Assembly (NCBI GenBank): GCA_019136515.1
Contig: JAGVUB010000112.1
Span: 62,001-126,000 of the forward strand
DNA: 64,000 nt
From: Verrucomicrobiota bacterium
Lineage (GTDB): Bacteria > Verrucomicrobiota > Verrucomicrobiia > Opitutales > Opitutaceae
Reading direction: 5' to 3'
Position numbers and translations under genes: made by a program. Positions 37,667-46,675 of this stretch are shown one piece after another; the first letter of the stretch is position 1; the number at the start of each line of letters is the position of its first letter. The notes beneath the pieces were generated by a model. The model searched no databases. It saw only the letters and a list, made by a program, of their open reading frames with translations, and was not told where the DNA came from.

Positions 37667-39250
37667 ATGAAGAACCAACTCAGCATCCGCACCAAACTCC
37701 TTCTGGGGATGGCCATCCTTGTCGTCGGCTATGTGGCCTCCGCGGGAATGGGATTCTTCGCCGGTGCGCTGCGGGAGAAGGAGCTTGCCGCCATCGGCAC
37801 CGTCAGCGTCCCGATCTCCCTCAAATGTCAGTCCGCCCTGTTCGAATTCGAAGCCGGCGCCAAGGCCTACAACGATGCGCTCATGACGGGCGACCCCGAC
37901 ACGCTCCAAATCGCGACCGCCGAAACAGCCAAGGCGGTCGCCGCACTTGAGCTGATCGGACAATCCGCCGCCACCGCGGGACTTGGCGAGACTGAGATCG
38001 GCACACTCCGCACCCACCTCGCTGCGCTGGAAGGGCTGCGCCGCGAAGTGTTCGCCGGTATGAGTGGCGATGGCGCGGCCCGCGAGGCCACCCGGACCAA
38101 GGCCGAGGCTCTCACCGGCTCCACCGAGAAGGCGCGCCAAGGTCTCATCACGCTCGCCACGACCGCCGCCAGTGTGCTCGACAAGCGCCTCGCCGCCAAC
38201 ACCGCCGCCACACGCCGCCAACGCATGGCCAATCTCTACACTGCCGCACTGGTCATCCTCGCCGGCAGCAGCGTCGTATTTCTTATCATCCAGCGCTCCA
38301 TCGTGCGCCCGATCCGCCGCGTGGCCGCCGGCGTGCACAGCAGCGCCGATCGCGTCGAGTCGGCCTCGAACACCATCCGCGAATCCGGCCGCCAGCTCGC
38401 CGACGGTGCCAGTGCGCAAGCCGCCTCCCTCGAGGAGACCAGCGCCACCCTCGAGGAGATCTCCAGCGTAGCCCGGCGCAATGCCGACCACTCGGCCACC
38501 GCGAAGGAGAAGGTTTCATCCGCCCGCGGCGTCGCCGAGCGTAGCATAGCCGATGTCGGCTCGATGCGTTCCGCCATGGGCGAAATCAAGGCCGCCAGCG
38601 ACAACATCGCCAAGATCGTGAAGGCCATCGACGAGATCGCCTTCCAGACCAACATTCTCGCCCTCAATGCCGCCGTCGAGGCCGCGCGGGCCGGCGAGGC
38701 CGGCGCCGGGTTCGCCGTCGTCGCCGAGGAGGTGCGCAACCTCGCCCAGCGCAGCGCCAAGGCGGCGCAAGAGACCGCCTCGCTCATTGAGGATTCGATC
38801 TCGAAGAGTGAGCGCGGCGTCCAGATCAGCGCCAAAGTCGCCGGCGGGTTGGAGGAGATCGGCCAGCAGATCCGCGAGATCGATACACTCGTGGCCGAGA
38901 TCGCCCAGGCCTCGAAGGAGCAGAGCAACGGCGTCACCGAGGCGAACAAGACCGTCGTCCAGCTCAACGAGATGACCCAAACCAACGCGGCGGCCGCCGA
39001 GGAATCCGCCGCCACGGTCGAGGAGCTCGCCGCGCAGGTCGGCGCCCTCAACGCCTACACCGACGAATTGATTCTCACCGTCCACGGGACCGCTGCGGCC
39101 GCAGCTCCTGCAACACCTTTGCCGGTGGGGACACCGGCGACCTCGGCAGCGAACACCCCCATCATCCCCCCCAAGCCTGCGGCTCCGGCCAAGCCGGTGC
39201 AGGTCGCAACGAAGGGGGACGCCCACGACTCGTTCTTCAAGAACGTCTAG
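37667..39250 (+). CDS. methyl-accepting chemotaxis protein
   Basis: A 527-residue chemoreceptor. Membrane segments at residues about 11-31 and 190-210 flank a periplasmic four-helix-type sensing domain of about 155 residues. A HAMP segment follows ([19 protein letters not shown]), then a cytoplasmic coiled coil whose tip is [20 protein letters not shown], then [17 protein letters not shown] (about residues 321-357), which binds CheA and CheW. The C-terminus is Pro/Ala-rich and ends DSFFKNV rather than a CheR pentapeptide. Third gene of the porin operon. Confidence 0.92.
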   Translation: MKNQLSIRTKLLLGMAILVVGYVASAGMGFFAGALREKELAAIGTVSVPISLKCQSALFEFEAGAKAYNDALMTGDPDTLQIATAETAKAVAALELIGQSAATAGLGETEIGTLRTHLAALEGLRREVFAGMSGDGAAREATRTKAEALTGSTEKARQGLITLATTAASVLDKRLAANTAATRRQRMANLYTAALVILAGSSVVFLIIQRSIVRPIRRVAAGVHSSADRVESASNTIRESGRQLADGASAQAASLEETSATLEEISSVARRNADHSATAKEKVSSARGVAERSIADVGSMRSAMGEIKAASDNIAKIVKAIDEIAFQTNILALNAAVEAARAGEAGAGFAVVAEEVRNLAQRSAKAAQETASLIEDSISKSERGVQISAKVAGGLEEIGQQIREIDTLVAEIAQASKEQSNGVTEANKTVVQLNEMTQTNAAAAEESAATVEELAAQVGALNAYTDELILTVHGTAAAAAPATPLPVGTPATSAANTPIIPPKPAAPAKPVQVATKGDAHDSFFKNV

Positions 39251-39370
39251 CCATACCGCGCTCCGGGCCGTCGTCATGCCATGCCGGGCCATGGCCATGG
39301 CGGCGGCAGGGCCTTGTTGGCCCCGGCGAGTACTCGATGCCGCCCCACCGTGGTGACTTCAGCTGTAGGG

Positions 39371-39592
39371 TGAGCCGCCCACGAGGCCGTGATTCAGGAG
39401 TATACCGCCCGCGCCGCCGGTCAGTTCGACAAGTATTGAAAGAAGCAGGTCTTCACCGGCAAGGGCAGCGCTCCCAACGCGCTCCAGACCGATGCCGCGC
39501 TGCTCGCGTTCGTCGCCAAGACACCAGGCGCCTTCGGCTACATCGCCAGCGGCACTGCGCCAAGCGGCGTGAAGGTTGTCGCTGTCCAGCAA
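39371..39592 (+). pseudogene. decayed copy of the small PstS-like gene
   Basis: The plus strand encodes HEAVIQEYTARAAGQFDKY, a stop (TGA at 39437-39439, where the intact gene has TGG for Trp), then [31 protein letters not shown] and GVKVVAVQ. This matches the second half of the protein at 37216-37638 with many substitutions. The N-terminal half and signal peptide are absent. It lies 120 bases after the chemoreceptor, so an ancestral duplication of the binding-protein and receptor unit is likely. Confidence 0.8.
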
Positions 39593-39640
39593 CCCACCGG
39601 CCGGCCGGCCCTTTCGCTGCGCCAGCCATCACCTCTCACC

Positions 39641-39677
39641 ACCCGCGCCAAGCAGCTCCTTGGCGCGGGTGCTCTTT
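39641..39677 (+). terminator. terminator-like hairpin before carA
   Basis: ACCCGCGCCAAG and CTTGGCGCGGGT form a perfect 12-bp stem with a six-base loop, followed by GCTCTTTG. It probably ends the porin-chemoreceptor transcription unit. Confidence 0.6.
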
Positions 39678-39899
39678 GTGTGGGCTCCCCCGCCCCGCAT
39701 CCATCGGTTGCTTCGTCGCAGCGGCACACAGGCAGAAGTTCGCTGTTCTCAACGCGCTGGGAAAGAGGAGTCCGGCGGCATGAGCGGTGCCAAAGCCATC
39801 ATCAAAGCAACGCTGTGCCGCTCGCAGCCCAGCCCGAACCGCCATGCCGCCCAGAAAACCCTTGGCAGGCCCTCCGAAACACCTTTGCGTGCACCCCCG

Positions 39900-41066
39900 A
39901 TGTCCACTCGGCCCACCGGAATTCTCGCACTTGAAGATGGCAGCGTCTACCGCGGCCTGGCCTTCGGCGCCCGCGCCACCATTGCCGGCGAAGCGGTGTT
40001 CAACACCAGCATGACCGGCTACCAGGAGATCCTCACCGATCCCTCGTACTTCGGCCAGATCGTCACGATGACCGCGCCACAGATCGGCAACTACGGCATC
40101 AACCCCGAGGACGAGGAGTCCGCCCGTCCGCAGGTCGCCGGCTTCGTCGTGCGCGAACTCAGCCCGATCGTGAGCAACTGGCGCAGCCGCCTGTCCGTGC
40201 ACGACTACCTCCTCAAGCACGGCATCCCCGGTCTCCAGGATGTCGACACCCGCGCCATCACCAAGAAGCTCCGCGTCGACGGCGCCATGCGCTGCTGTCT
40301 CTCCACCGAGGACCTCTCCGACGCCGATGCCGTGGCCCGCGCCCGCGCCCGCGCCAGCATCGTCGGGGCCGACTACGTCAAGGACGTCACCTGTGCCAAG
40401 TCCTACGTCTGGGACCCGAAGGACCCGACCAACCTCGCCTATCTCCCCGTTGGCACCACCCTCGGCGCGTTCCCGATCCCCGCGAAACGCTTCACGGTCG
40501 CCGCATTCGATTTCGGCGCCAAGCACACCATCTTCCGCAAGCTCGTGCGCCACGGCTTCGACGTCCATGTCCTCCCGGCCAATGCCACCGCCGCGCAGGT
40601 CAAGGAACTGGCGCCCGACGGCCTCTTCCTCTCCAACGGTCCCGGCGATCCGGCGGCGCTCCAGTATGTGCACGGCACGGTGCGGGAACTGATCCCCGAC
40701 TACCCGACCTTCGGCATCTGCCTCGGCCACCAGATGATCACCCACGCCCTCGGCGCCTCGACCTTCAAGCTCAAGTTCGGCCACCGCGGCGGCAACCAGC
40801 CCGTCAAGAATCTGGAGACGGGCAAGGTCTCGATCACTTCGCAGAACCACGGCTTCGCCGCCGATCCGCAGTCGCTCGAGAAAGCCGGGGCGGTCGTCAC
40901 CGAGGTCAACCTCAACGACGGCACCGTCGAGGGCCTGCGCCACAAGACGCTCCCGGTCTTCTCGGTCCAGTACCACCCCGAGGCCGCGCCCGGCCCCAAC
41001 GACGCCGATCCGCTGTTCGTCGACTTCTATCGCCTGATCGAAGCCCGCAAGGCCGGGAAGATCTGA
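39900..41066 (+). CDS. carA: carbamoyl-phosphate synthase small subunit
   Basis: A 388-residue CarA, the glutamine amidotransferase subunit that feeds ammonia to CarB for arginine and pyrimidine synthesis. N-terminal domain motifs are ALEDGSVYRGLAFGA and VFNTSMTGYQEILTDPSY. The class I amidotransferase domain follows with the nucleophile Cys in TFGICLGHQMI, plus LFLSNGPGDP and VQYHPEAAPGP with the catalytic His-Glu pair. I use the ATG at 39900; the frame continues upstream without homology. carB is not in the window. A terminator follows. Confidence 0.92.
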   Translation: MSTRPTGILALEDGSVYRGLAFGARATIAGEAVFNTSMTGYQEILTDPSYFGQIVTMTAPQIGNYGINPEDEESARPQVAGFVVRELSPIVSNWRSRLSVHDYLLKHGIPGLQDVDTRAITKKLRVDGAMRCCLSTEDLSDADAVARARARASIVGADYVKDVTCAKSYVWDPKDPTNLAYLPVGTTLGAFPIPAKRFTVAAFDFGAKHTIFRKLVRHGFDVHVLPANATAAQVKELAPDGLFLSNGPGDPAALQYVHGTVRELIPDYPTFGICLGHQMITHALGASTFKLKFGHRGGNQPVKNLETGKVSITSQNHGFAADPQSLEKAGAVVTEVNLNDGTVEGLRHKTLPVFSVQYHPEAAPGPNDADPLFVDFYRLIEARKAGKI

Positions 41067-41093
41067 GCGCGGTTCGGCGCAACCGCTCCTTTC

Positions 41094-41131
41094 CGCCCGG
41101 CAGGCATCCGCCCTGCCGGGCGTCCTGTTTT
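41094..41131 (+). terminator. terminator of carA
   Basis: CGCCCGGCAGG and CCTGCCGGGCG make an 11-bp stem followed by TCCTGTTTTCC. It lies 27 bases past the carA stop. Confidence 0.75.
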
Positions 41132-41208
41132 CCACCCGGAAAAACAAAGCCCGCGACCAATGCGGCCGCGGGCTGAGGGACTGGGCGAAACTCGGGCAAC
41201 ACTCGTGG

Positions 41209-43224
41209 TCAGAGGTCGCGGAAGAAGTTGTCCGGGTTGTCGGACTTCCCGCCGGCTTTGGCAGTCTTCGTCGGCGCCGTTGCGCGTGCTGGCGCAGCGG
41301 CTCTCACCGGCGTTTTCGCCGCCGCCGGCACCTTTGCTTTCGCGGCAGGTGCCGCGTGGGACACCGGCACCACCTTGGCCGGGGCGGGTTCGTAGGCGGA
41401 GGGGGCGCTGCTGGCTCCCGCCGGGCCGGCCGCGACTTCTGCATCGGTATGGACCATGCGATTCAACTCGTCGACGGCCGCCCGCAGGCGATCGGCCTGC
41501 GACTGCAGTTCGGCGGACGAGCTGGCCGTCTCCTCGGCGCTGGCCGCGTTGGATTGGGTGATCTGGTCGATGCGGGAAATCTCGGCGTTGATCGTCTCGA
41601 TGCCTTGGCTCTGCTGTTTGGCGGCGTCGGCGATCTCCTGGATCATCGTGTCGAGTTTCCGAGCACGCTGGGTGATCTCGTTGAAGTTGTTACCGACGCG
41701 TTCGCTCAGCCGGATGCCGTGTTCGCTGCGCTGGTTCGAGTTCTCGATCTTCGCCGCGGTCTCCCGGGCGGCCTCGGCACTGCGGTGGGCGAGGTTGCGA
41801 ACCTCCTCGGCCACGACCGCGAACCCGGCCCCGGCCTCGCCCGCACGCGCGGCCTCGACCGCGGCATTGAGTGCGAGGATGTTGGTCTGAAAGGCGATCT
41901 CATCGATGGTCTTGATGATCTTCGTGATCTCGGCGCCGGCCGACTTGATCGAGTCCATCGCCTCCTTCATGGCCTTCATGTCGTCGGAACCGTGGTCGGC
42001 GGCATGGCGAGTCTCGCCCGCCAACTGCCGGGCGTTCTCGGTGTGCTCGGCCGTACGTTTGATCATGCTGCCCATTTCGACGAGCGAGGAACTCGTCTCC
42101 TCGAGCGAGGCGGCCTGCTGGCAGGAGCCGTCGGCCATGGCTTGGCTGGCGGTGCTGACCTGGCGGGAGGCGGCGGCGGTGCTCTCGCTGCCCTCCTTGA
42201 GAACCGCTGCCACATGGGCGATCGGCCGCGTGACGCTGCGCACGATGAAGACGCCGGCGACGATGCCGAAGATGATCCCAACCAGACTCAGCCCGAGCAC
42301 CAGCGACTCGTTGCGCCGCTGGGCCGCCGAGGTCGTCTGTTGGATCTGCTGACGGTTCTTGGCGAAGAGCGCGTTGAGGCTCAGGACCCGGCTGCTGAAA
42401 TCGTCGGCAACCGTCTTCATCTCCACCTGATAGAGCACCTGGCTGCGCGCGACCCCCACGCTGACCTTGGACAAGCCCTGGAGCAGCGCGGCGGCCTCGG
42501 TGTTGGCGGCCTTCAGGGCATTGCGCCGCTCGGGGTCCTTGAAGGTGGCGTCGAACTCCTCCATCTCGGCAATCTCCTTGTCGATCGCCTTGGCGCCCTC
42601 GACGAGCTTGTTGAGCGACTGCGCGGCCGATTCGGCCTGGGTGGAATCGGAGGTGAGCAGAAACTGGTTCACCCGCATGAGTCCCTCGAAGAAATTCTGG
42701 AGCGCCGACGAGGCCTTGAAGGAGGCGCTCATGTCGCCGCTGTCACGTGCCTTCACGAGCACGAGCTGGAGCGATTGCTGGATCGTCTCCGCCGCGGGCC
42801 GCATCGCCGCCTCGAACTGATCGCGCTCGGCGCGCAGCGCCACCATCTCGGAGAATTGCGACTCGAACCGACCGAAAAGCTGCTGCGAGTCGGAGAGCAA
42901 CGCCTTGGCCGCGGGATCGATCTCCCGTTTTTCCATCTCGCTGAACTGCGTGCGCATCTGCCGGCCGAGGGTGGAGAACTGCGCGGCATCCTCCTTCGCA
43001 CCGCTGACCTGGAATGCACTCACCGAACGAAGGAGATCCTTCATCGCCAAGTCCAAGGCATTCGCCTGGGAGGCGATCTCGGCACCTGCGACCGTCTGTT
43101 CGATGGCGCGGCCCGAGCGACCGAGGGCCAGATAGGCGGTCGCCGCGACAATGGCCAGCAAGACGATGACAACGCCCAAGCCGGCGGACATCCGCCGACC
43201 AACGGTGAAGTGAGCACGGTTCAT
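41209..43224 (-). CDS. methyl-accepting chemotaxis protein with a long periplasmic domain
   Basis: A 671-residue chemoreceptor. Membrane segments at residues about 12-32 and 305-326 enclose a periplasmic domain of about 270 residues, predicted all-helical, the size of a helical bimodular (HBM) sensor. HAMP ([20 protein letters not shown]) and the cytoplasmic hairpin with tip [20 protein letters not shown] (about residue 440) follow. The tail is Ala/Pro/Lys-rich and ends DNFFRDL, like the DSFFKNV end of the other receptor here. It starts 28 bases after the stop of a secreted TonB-C protein and is probably cotranscribed with it. Confidence 0.9.
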   Translation of the reverse strand: MNRAHFTVGRRMSAGLGVVIVLLAIVAATAYLALGRSGRAIEQTVAGAEIASQANALDLAMKDLLRSVSAFQVSGAKEDAAQFSTLGRQMRTQFSEMEKREIDPAAKALLSDSQQLFGRFESQFSEMVALRAERDQFEAAMRPAAETIQQSLQLVLVKARDSGDMSASFKASSALQNFFEGLMRVNQFLLTSDSTQAESAAQSLNKLVEGAKAIDKEIAEMEEFDATFKDPERRNALKAANTEAAALLQGLSKVSVGVARSQVLYQVEMKTVADDFSSRVLSLNALFAKNRQQIQQTTSAAQRRNESLVLGLSLVGIIFGIVAGVFIVRSVTRPIAHVAAVLKEGSESTAAASRQVSTASQAMADGSCQQAASLEETSSSLVEMGSMIKRTAEHTENARQLAGETRHAADHGSDDMKAMKEAMDSIKSAGAEITKIIKTIDEIAFQTNILALNAAVEAARAGEAGAGFAVVAEEVRNLAHRSAEAARETAAKIENSNQRSEHGIRLSERVGNNFNEITQRARKLDTMIQEIADAAKQQSQGIETINAEISRIDQITQSNAASAEETASSSAELQSQADRLRAAVDELNRMVHTDAEVAAGPAGASSAPSAYEPAPAKVVPVSHAAPAAKAKVPAAAKTPVRAAAPARATAPTKTAKAGGKSDNPDNFFRDL

Positions 43225-43252
43225 GATGAATAGGAAGCCCCTGCCGGGGTGG

Positions 43253-43606
43253 TTATTTGGCCGAGAATTTCACGGGGACCACAACTTGGACGGCGACCGG
43301 CTTGCCGTCCTTCTTCCCTGGCTCGAACTTCCATCGAGACACCGCATCGATCGCCGGTTGCTCGAACTCGGGCCGGGTACTCTTCTTGACGACGACGTTG
43401 GCAACATTGCCCTTTTCGTCGACGGTGAGCGACACTGTGACCATACCGCTGATGCCCTCGGTCTTGAGTGCGTTCGGGTACGTCGGCGGAACGGTCTTGG
43501 TCGGCATCGGCGGTTCATCGAAAGCACTGTCTTGGGCATGCGCGATTCCAGCGAAAGCCAGAGCAAGGCAGACGAGGAGGGAGCGGGGGTGAGGAAGGAA
43601 TTTCAT
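43253..43606 (-). CDS. secreted single-domain TonB C-terminal protein (copy 1)
   Basis: A 117-residue protein. A signal peptide (about residues 1-24, ending GIAHA) is followed only by a TonB C-terminal-like domain: [37 protein letters not shown], and [17 protein letters not shown]. True TonB has a membrane anchor and a Pro-rich spacer, both absent, so it cannot transduce energy alone. It is more likely a soluble periplasmic adaptor. A sigma-28-like site lies upstream, and the gene is followed by the chemoreceptor gene. Confidence 0.8.
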   Translation of the reverse strand: MKFLPHPRSLLVCLALAFAGIAHAQDSAFDEPPMPTKTVPPTYPNALKTEGISGMVTVSLTVDEKGNVANVVVKKSTRPEFEQPAIDAVSRWKFEPGKKDGKPVAVQVVVPVKFSAK

Positions 43607-43656
43607 GTGCGCGAGTGGGGGTTGCTACACAGTTGGCTGCTGCTGGTTTGCGGATT

Positions 43657-43684
43657 TCATCGTCTCTTTTCACGAGTTTCTTGA
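43657..43684 (-). promoter_or_regulatory. sigma-28-like promoter of TonB-C copy 1
   Basis: The minus strand has TCAA, 16 bases, then GACGATGA. The -10 matches the FliA consensus in 6 of 8 bases; spacing is one base too long. It starts in the same TTTTCCCT context as the site at 44201-44227. Confidence 0.4.
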
Positions 43685-43806
43685 GGGAAAAATGCCCGGT
43701 ACACCCGGAACATCGCCAAGGTGGCACCCGACCGCCATCGCGCACACCCCGAGAGCCGCCACTCGGCCGCCCTCGGGGTAAGGTCACCGGAGACGGTGCA
43801 CCGCAA

Positions 43807-44160
43807 TCACTGCGCCGAGAAACGTACCGGCAGGACCACGGACACGGCCACCGCCTGACCAGCCTTCTTGGCCGGCTTGAACTTCCATTGGGACACAGCC
43901 TGCAGGGCCGGCTCCTCGAAACCGGCATTCGTGCTCTTGGCCACGGCGGCCTTGGTCACGTTGCCATTCTCATCAACGGTGACAGCAACACTCACCATGC
44001 CGGAGATGCCATCACGGCGAAGCGCTTCGGGATAGGCTGGGGCCAGCGTACGAACTGGAGTTGGTGCCTCGTCGAAGGCGGCCTCAGCGCGAGCGATGGC
44101 CGAAGCAGCGACGAAAATTGCAGTGGCAAGGGCGAGTTTCAGGAGGGACTTCTTGTTCAT
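43807..44160 (-). CDS. secreted single-domain TonB C-terminal protein (copy 2)
   Basis: A 117-residue paralogue of the protein at 43253-43606, with a signal peptide (about residues 1-25, ending AIARA) and one TonB C-terminal-like domain: AYPEALRRDGISGMVSVAVT, DENGNVTKAAVAKS, and AVSQWKFKPAKKAGQAV. The pair is of equal length and clearly a tandem duplication. It has its own sigma-28-type promoter. The start at 44160 is chosen because the signal peptide begins there; the frame continues upstream without homology. Confidence 0.8.
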   Translation of the reverse strand: MNKKSLLKLALATAIFVAASAIARAEAAFDEAPTPVRTLAPAYPEALRRDGISGMVSVAVTVDENGNVTKAAVAKSTNAGFEEPALQAVSQWKFKPAKKAGQAVAVSVVLPVRFSAQ

Positions 44161-44200
44161 ATTGGTCGAGAGCCGCAAGAGTTGCCGTGCGGCCGCGCTC

Positions 44201-44227
44201 CTATCGCTTGGTGCTCTGCCCGCTTTA
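44201..44227 (-). promoter_or_regulatory. sigma-28-type promoter of TonB-C copy 2
   Basis: The minus strand has TAAA (44227-44224), 15 bases, then AGCGATAG. The -35 is exact, the spacing is exact and the CGATA core of the -10 is present. It lies 40 bases before the start codon. Confidence 0.55.
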
Positions 44228-44312
44228 GGGAAAATCCACGCCCCGCCCCAAATCGGGGGGTATCGACCCACTCAAGGCGGGTGAATCCCCCGGTCGAGAA
44301 AACGTCATGTTC

Positions 44313-45062
44313 TCAACCGCCGCCCAGCAAGCGTTCGAATCGCACCGCGTCCTCCGGGGTGTCCACACCCACGCTGGGGTCGTCGGTGAGGCCAACTTCG
44401 ATCGCCGCGCCGTTCTCCAGCGCGCGCAACTGCTCCAGCTTTTCGATCTGCTCCAGCCTCCCTGCGGGCAGCCTGGTGAATCGCTCGAGGAAATCGGCGT
44501 GGTACGCATACAGCCCGAGATGTTTATAGCAGGCGTGCTCCGTAAGCCACTCCGCATCCACAGCCCCCGACCTATCGCGGACGTAGGGAATCGACGCACG
44601 CGAGAAATACAACGCCCGCCCGTGCTGGTTGAGCACGACCTTCACCTGGTTCGGGTTTGCGAAGTCTTCGGCCCGGCGAAACCGTGTCGCCAGCGTGGCC
44701 AACGGTGCGTCGCCACGAATCAACTCCGCCAGCGACTGCAGCTGGGCGCGACTGACCAGCGGCTCATCGGCCTGGACGTTGAGCACGTACTTCGCCCCCA
44801 CCTTCCGGTTGGCCTCGGCGAGCCGGTCGGTCCCGCTCTGGTGGTGTACCGCCGTGGCGATGGTCCTGAACCCGTGCGGCTCCAACGCGTCGGCCAGCAG
44901 CGGATCGTCCACGGCGAAATAGAGCGGCAGCTCCGGCATCTGCGCCGTGATCCGCTCCGCCACCCACCGCAGCAGCGGCCGGCCTCGGATCGGGTGCAGC
45001 AGCTTGCGCGGGAAACGCGTCGATTCGAGACGGCACGGGACAATGATCGCGAGCTCGGGCAT
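44313..45062 (-). CDS. kdsB: 3-deoxy-manno-octulosonate cytidylyltransferase
   Basis: A 249-residue KdsB that activates Kdo with CTP for lipopolysaccharide inner-core synthesis. Motifs are [16 protein letters not shown] at the N-terminus, [20 protein letters not shown] and [15 protein letters not shown]. The length is typical. It is divergent from the HPr gene with 85 bases between. Its presence shows a Gram-negative outer membrane. Confidence 0.92.
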   Translation of the reverse strand: MPELAIIVPCRLESTRFPRKLLHPIRGRPLLRWVAERITAQMPELPLYFAVDDPLLADALEPHGFRTIATAVHHQSGTDRLAEANRKVGAKYVLNVQADEPLVSRAQLQSLAELIRGDAPLATLATRFRRAEDFANPNQVKVVLNQHGRALYFSRASIPYVRDRSGAVDAEWLTEHACYKHLGLYAYHADFLERFTRLPAGRLEQIEKLEQLRALENGAAIEVGLTDDPSVGVDTPEDAVRFERLLGGG

Positions 45063-45147
45063 GGGATGGTGTTTTTTTTGACGTTGCCAGTACTGGGCGA
45101 GTCATAGGGAATTCGTCGTCTTCGCGCCAATCGCAAAGCCGCCACCC

Positions 45148-45444
45148 ATGGAAAACAACGCCGCCTCCCTCGCCGATCAGCACACCAAAGTGCTTACGGT
45201 GCAGAACAAGATGGGCATCCACGCCCGTCCGGCCGCCATGATCGTGCGGATCACCAACAAGTTCAAAGCCGACGTGCTGGTCGAGCGCGATGAGGAGCGT
45301 GTGAACGGCAAGAGCATCATGGGCCTGATGATGCTGGCCGCCGGCAAGGGCTCGTCGCTCAAGTTCATCGTCACCGGCGCCGACGCTCCCACGATGCTCG
45401 CGGAGCTCGAGGCGCTCTTCGCACGCAAGTTCGACGAGGTCTGA
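45148..45444 (+). CDS. phosphocarrier protein HPr
   Basis: A 98-residue HPr. The phosphorylatable His25 is in MGIHARPAAMIVRI, and Ser56 lies in VNGKSIMGLMMLAAGKGS, the region of HPr-kinase regulation. About ten extra N-terminal residues precede the usual start. HPr passes phosphate from Enzyme I to PTS permeases or, in organisms with few permeases, to regulatory partners. No other PTS gene is in the window, so its role here is open. Confidence 0.9.
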   Translation: MENNAASLADQHTKVLTVQNKMGIHARPAAMIVRITNKFKADVLVERDEERVNGKSIMGLMMLAAGKGSSLKFIVTGADAPTMLAELEALFARKFDEV

Positions 45445-45496
45445 ACCCGTCAAGCGTCCGAGTAAACCGCCGCCGCGAGAACCCGCGACGCCATAC

Positions 45497-45512
45497 ATCC
45501 GAGATCTCGGAT
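45497..45512. repeat. perfect 16-bp palindrome
   Basis: ATCCGAGATCTCGGAT between the convergent HPr and tatD genes. There is no T run. It may be a weak bidirectional stop or simply chance. Confidence 0.35.
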
Positions 45513-45543
45513 ACACTGGACGTCGCCCGCACCGCTCGTCGGC

Positions 45544-46368
45544 TCAAACCGTCGGCAGTCCGAAAAACTCGCGTGAATTCGCCGCTGTCGCCGCGACCAA
45601 CTCGGCCAACGGCACCCCCAGTTCCTTGGCCGCACGCACCGCAGTGAGCGCGACCAACGCCGGCTCGTTTGGCTTCCCGCGGTGAGGCTCCGGAGTGAGG
45701 TACGGCGAGTCCGTTTCCACCATCAACCGCGGCAAAGACTGCACGCGCAGTGCGGCGCGCACGTTCTCCGCGCTTTTGTAGGTGATGATGCCGGTGAACG
45801 ATCCACGTCCGCCGCGGGCGTTGAGCAACCGCATCTCAGCCTCGCCCTCGGAGAAACAGTGGAACACGACTCGAGCCCAGTCGAAGCCGGAGGCGTCGAT
45901 CTCGGCGATTGTCTCCGCAAACGCCCCACGCGAATGCACCACAAGCGGACTGCGGAGATTCTTCGCCAGCTGCAACTGCGCGCGAAACGCCGCCAGTTGC
46001 CACGCGAAGATCCGCTCCGCCGCCGCCGGGTCGTTTTTCGGCAGGTGAAAGCGATCGAGACCGCACTCCCCCAATCCGACCGCCACCGCGCCGCGGACCG
46101 GGTCGAAATACTGCGGCAACGCCGCCACCGCCCGCTCCCAGTTCTCGTCCACCGAACACGGGTGCAGCCCGGCGGTGTAGGCGACGCGGCCACCGAGCGT
46201 CGGAACGAACTCACGGTAGAGCGCCCAGTCCTCCGGTTCGGTCCCGATCGTCACGATCTGTCCCACGCCGGCCGCCTGCGCTCGCTCCAGCACAGCGGGC
46301 AGCTCGCCCTTGCGGTGGAAACGGTCGAGATGCGCATGGGTGTCGATGAGCTCAGGTGTGGCGGACAT
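45544..46368 (-). CDS. tatD: TatD-family metal-dependent hydrolase
   Basis: A 274-residue TatD-type deoxyribonuclease. The metal ligands are in IDTHAHLDRF, GLGECGLDRF, LVVHSRGAFAETI, FHCFSEG and VETDSPYLTPEPHRG. The family acts on DNA ends, with proposed roles in repair and oxidative stress. I use the ATG at 46368 rather than one 12 codons upstream, because family members begin just before the HxH motif. Confidence 0.88.
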   Translation of the reverse strand: MSATPELIDTHAHLDRFHRKGELPAVLERAQAAGVGQIVTIGTEPEDWALYREFVPTLGGRVAYTAGLHPCSVDENWERAVAALPQYFDPVRGAVAVGLGECGLDRFHLPKNDPAAAERIFAWQLAAFRAQLQLAKNLRSPLVVHSRGAFAETIAEIDASGFDWARVVFHCFSEGEAEMRLLNARGGRGSFTGIITYKSAENVRAALRVQSLPRLMVETDSPYLTPEPHRGKPNEPALVALTAVRAAKELGVPLAELVAATAANSREFFGLPTV

Positions 46369-46675
46369 GGCGACGAAACAGCCGCGGCGACGCCGGCTTG
46401 GCAACGGGGATTCACGCCTGCTGCCCGCCCAATCGCCCGCCCCAACTCACCTGCGCCCTCCCCCCCCCTGCTCCCGTCTCCCCTACTTCTCGCTTCCGAC
46501 CAAATACACTGACGTCCGTCAGGCTATTTGGTCGGACCGTGCATTTACTCTTTGGCGGTAAATCTCGCCCAGCATCGCCGATCCGCCCACCTTGCTCCCG
46601 GTCTTTCCGCTTGCCGCGGTTTCGCGCGCTCCGTTGCGTCGGGACTCGTTTCGCGAACCCCGCCACACACTCACC
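46369..46675. other. 307-bp divergent region between tatD and trxB
   Basis: Contains a long palindrome (46496-46535) about 140 bases before the trxB start. No gene recognised. Confidence 0.5.
46496..46535. promoter_or_regulatory. 40-bp palindrome upstream of trxB, candidate operator
   Basis: Outer arms CCGACCAAATA and TATTTGGTCGG are perfect over 11 bases. After a two-base mismatch, inner arms CTGACG and CGTCAG are again perfect, giving 17 of 19 paired positions around a two-base centre. There is no T run. This is the form of a double or nested operator rather than a terminator. Confidence 0.55.

Larger units (their letters stand above)
39251..39899. other. 649-bp region between the chemoreceptor and carA
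   Basis: Contains a decayed copy of the small PstS-like gene (39371-39592) and a terminator-like hairpin (39641-39677). The remaining sequence up to carA has open frames continuous with carA but without recognisable protein sequence. Confidence 0.55.
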
